Source: Pseudofrankia saprophytica (lineage in GTDB: Bacteria; Actinomycetota; Actinomycetes; Frankiales; Frankiaceae). Taken from it: DNA of 64,000 bases. The notes under the pieces were generated by a model that did no database searches, was not told where the DNA came from, and saw nothing but the letters and a program-made list of their open reading frames with translations. A program made the translations under genes and the position numbers. The stretch covers positions 1,683,686-1,747,685 of the forward strand of contig NZ_KI912266.1 of the NCBI RefSeq assembly GCF_000235425.2. Reading direction: 5' to 3'. Of the stretch, positions 62,922 to 64,000 are shown piece by piece; the first letter of the stretch is position 1, and each line of letters begins with the position of its first letter.

Positions 62922-63650
62922 TCACCTGTCAACGCTGGGGCCGCCGCCCCCCGGGCCGGGAACACTGCCCGTGTCGTCGGGAACCGACCCGTCCGCGCCG
63001 TTCTCGTCCGCGGGCTCGGCCGGTGCCTCCGGCTCGTCGACCGGCTCGGCCACCGCGACCTGCGCCACCCGCAGGACCCGGCCGCCGTACGAGTAGCCGG
63101 CCCGGAAGACCTCGACGCAGGTCGTCGAGCTGACGTCGCCGCGGTACGAGTGCATCAGCGCCTCGTGCAGCAGCGGGTCGAACTCGTCGCCGGCGGTGCC
63201 GAACCGCTCCAGCCCGACCCCCTCCAGGGCGGTCTCGAGCGACTCGGCGACCGCCTTGAAGGGGCCTTCCAGATCGCCGTGGTCACGGGCGCGACCGATG
63301 TCGTCGAGGGTGGGCAGCACCGCGCCGAGGACCCGGCCGGTCGCCTGCTCGGCGATCAGCTGGCGGTCCCGCTCGACACGGCGGCGGTAGTTGTCGTATT
63401 CCGCCTTCAGCCGCTGCAGGTCGGCGGTGCGCTCCTGCACCGCCGCGTTCAGCGACTCGATCAGCGCCAGTGTCTCGGCGTCCGGGCCGGCGCCCCCGGC
63501 GGCGGAGGCCGCCGCCGGAGAACCGGTGCCCGCGCCCGTGTGGGCGCGGACCTCCCCGCTGGTGGGGTCGATGCGTCGACGGTCCCGGACCACGACAGGA
63601 GGCTCCTCGTCTCGGCCTGACGCCCGGCCCGCGTCGTGGGCAGAGCTCAC
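62922..63650 (-). CDS. grpE: Nucleotide exchange factor GrpE
   Basis: A 242-residue GrpE that exchanges ADP for ATP on DnaK. After ~55 residues of disordered N terminus comes the long dimer helix (ALIESLNAAVQERTADLQRL), then AEYDNYRRRVERDRQL and the beta domain with GDEFDPLLHEALMH and GYSYGGRVLRVAQVAVA. The last ~45 residues are an acidic Pro/Glu/Gly tail. The GTG start overlaps the dnaK stop (GTGA), with GAGGAGGG in the dnaK end as ribosome-binding site. Confidence 0.96.
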   Translation of the reverse strand: MSSAHDAGRASGRDEEPPVVVRDRRRIDPTSGEVRAHTGAGTGSPAAASAAGGAGPDAETLALIESLNAAVQERTADLQRLKAEYDNYRRRVERDRQLIAEQATGRVLGAVLPTLDDIGRARDHGDLEGPFKAVAESLETALEGVGLERFGTAGDEFDPLLHEALMHSYRGDVSSTTCVEVFRAGYSYGGRVLRVAQVAVAEPVDEPEAPAEPADENGADGSVPDDTGSVPGPGGGGPSVDR

Positions 63651-64000
63651 TGCTTGCCCTCCTCGTCGACGATCTCGGCGTCCACCACGTCGTCGTCGGC
63701 CGGGTTGCCGGCCGCCGGGCCGCCAGCCGCGCCGCTCGCCTGTGCCTGCTCGTACATCGACTGGCCCATCGCGGTGCTGGCCTTGCCGAGCTCCTCGGTG
63801 GCGGTCCGGATGGCGGCGATGTCGGTGCCGGCCACAGCGCCTCGCAGCGTCGCCAGCTTCTCCTCGACGTCGGTCTTGATGGTGGCGTCGATCTTGTCAC
63901 CGTTCTCGGCGAGGAACCGCTCGGTCGAGTAGACCAGCGACTCGCCCTGGTTGCGGGTCTCGGCCTCCTCGCGGCGGGTGCGGTCCTCCTCCGCGTACTG
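63647..64000 (-). CDS. dnaK: Chaperone DnaK (Hsp70), C-terminal part
   Basis: The last 117 codons of dnaK; the rest lies beyond the window. Visible is the helical lid of the substrate-binding domain (RTRREEAETRNQGESLVYST, then TDVEEKLATLRGAVAG). It is followed by the flexible Gly/Ala-rich tail ending in DAEIVDEEGKQ, which matches actinobacterial DnaK tails. The stop overlaps the grpE start by three bases. It is the first gene of the HspR-controlled operon dnaK-grpE-dnaJ-hspR; the promoter is outside. Confidence 0.96.
   Translation of the reverse strand, partial: QYAEEDRTRREEAETRNQGESLVYSTERFLAENGDKIDATIKTDVEEKLATLRGAVAGTDIAAIRTATEELGKASTAMGQSMYEQAQASGAAGGPAAGNPADDDVVDAEIVDEEGKQ

Overview
The window is very GC-rich DNA with dense coding, many GTG and TTG starts and frequent stop/start overlaps (GTGA, ATGA). 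Gene content points to an actinomycete: an HspR-controlled dnaK-grpE-dnaJ-hspR operon, a purA / DUF3151 / fba / dedA block as in mycobacteria and relatives, resuscitation-promoting factors behind c-di-AMP-type riboswitch leaders, and MmpL transporters. A Frankia-like member of the Frankiales is my best guess. That is an inference from overall character, not from a marker gene.

Layout. (1) Positions 1-24.6 kb are a polysaccharide / cell-surface island. The plus strand carries a flavin monooxygenase (cut by the window start), a Wzy/ligase-like membrane protein and a GT4 glycosyltransferase, which meets a second GT4 gene tail to tail. A PaaK-like acyl-adenylate ligase and an Rv2949c-type chorismate lyase follow. 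Next is a tightly coupled set: an acyltransferase-3/SGNH fusion, a cellulose-synthase-like GT2 and a GH26 hydrolase. The minus strand then carries UDP-glucose dehydrogenase, an SGNH lipoprotein, rfbA with a coupled methyltransferase, a lytic transglycosylase, and two tandem paralogues of a polyprenyl-phosphate sugar-1-phosphate transferase. (2) 25.2-29.7 kb is a cofactor operon, panC-nadB-nadC-coaX (minus). (3) 30-34.9 kb holds an MmpL transporter divergent from a condensation-fold (PapA-like) acyltransferase, with a palindrome-rich spacer on one side and an operator-like site on the other. (4) 34.9-42.2 kb is a purine set on the minus strand: DUF3151, purA, an unknown gene, purD, purE, purB, purC. 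(5) 42.3-48 kb holds two Rpf-like peptidoglycan hydrolases, each with its own riboswitch-like leader, then class II fba and a dedA gene. (6) 48.2-58.1 kb is accessory: a degenerate SDR, a GNAT, an orphan CD-NTase-like nucleotidyltransferase, a second MMPL transporter, and three paralogous lipoproteins around psuG. (7) 58.2-64 kb is the chaperone block: clpB with an HspR-binding inverted repeat, and hspR, dnaJ, grpE and the 3' end of dnaK.

The main non-coding signals are: two opposite-facing copies of a structured ~110-130 bp repeat with base-pair-preserving changes in its hairpin (45815-45942 and 51529-51638); the paired c-di-AMP-type riboswitch leaders; a perfect 40-bp palindrome (30095-30134); a 23-bp x3 tandem repeat (57006-57074); and several strong intergenic hairpins. 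I saw no rRNA, tRNA, CRISPR array, transposase or phage gene.
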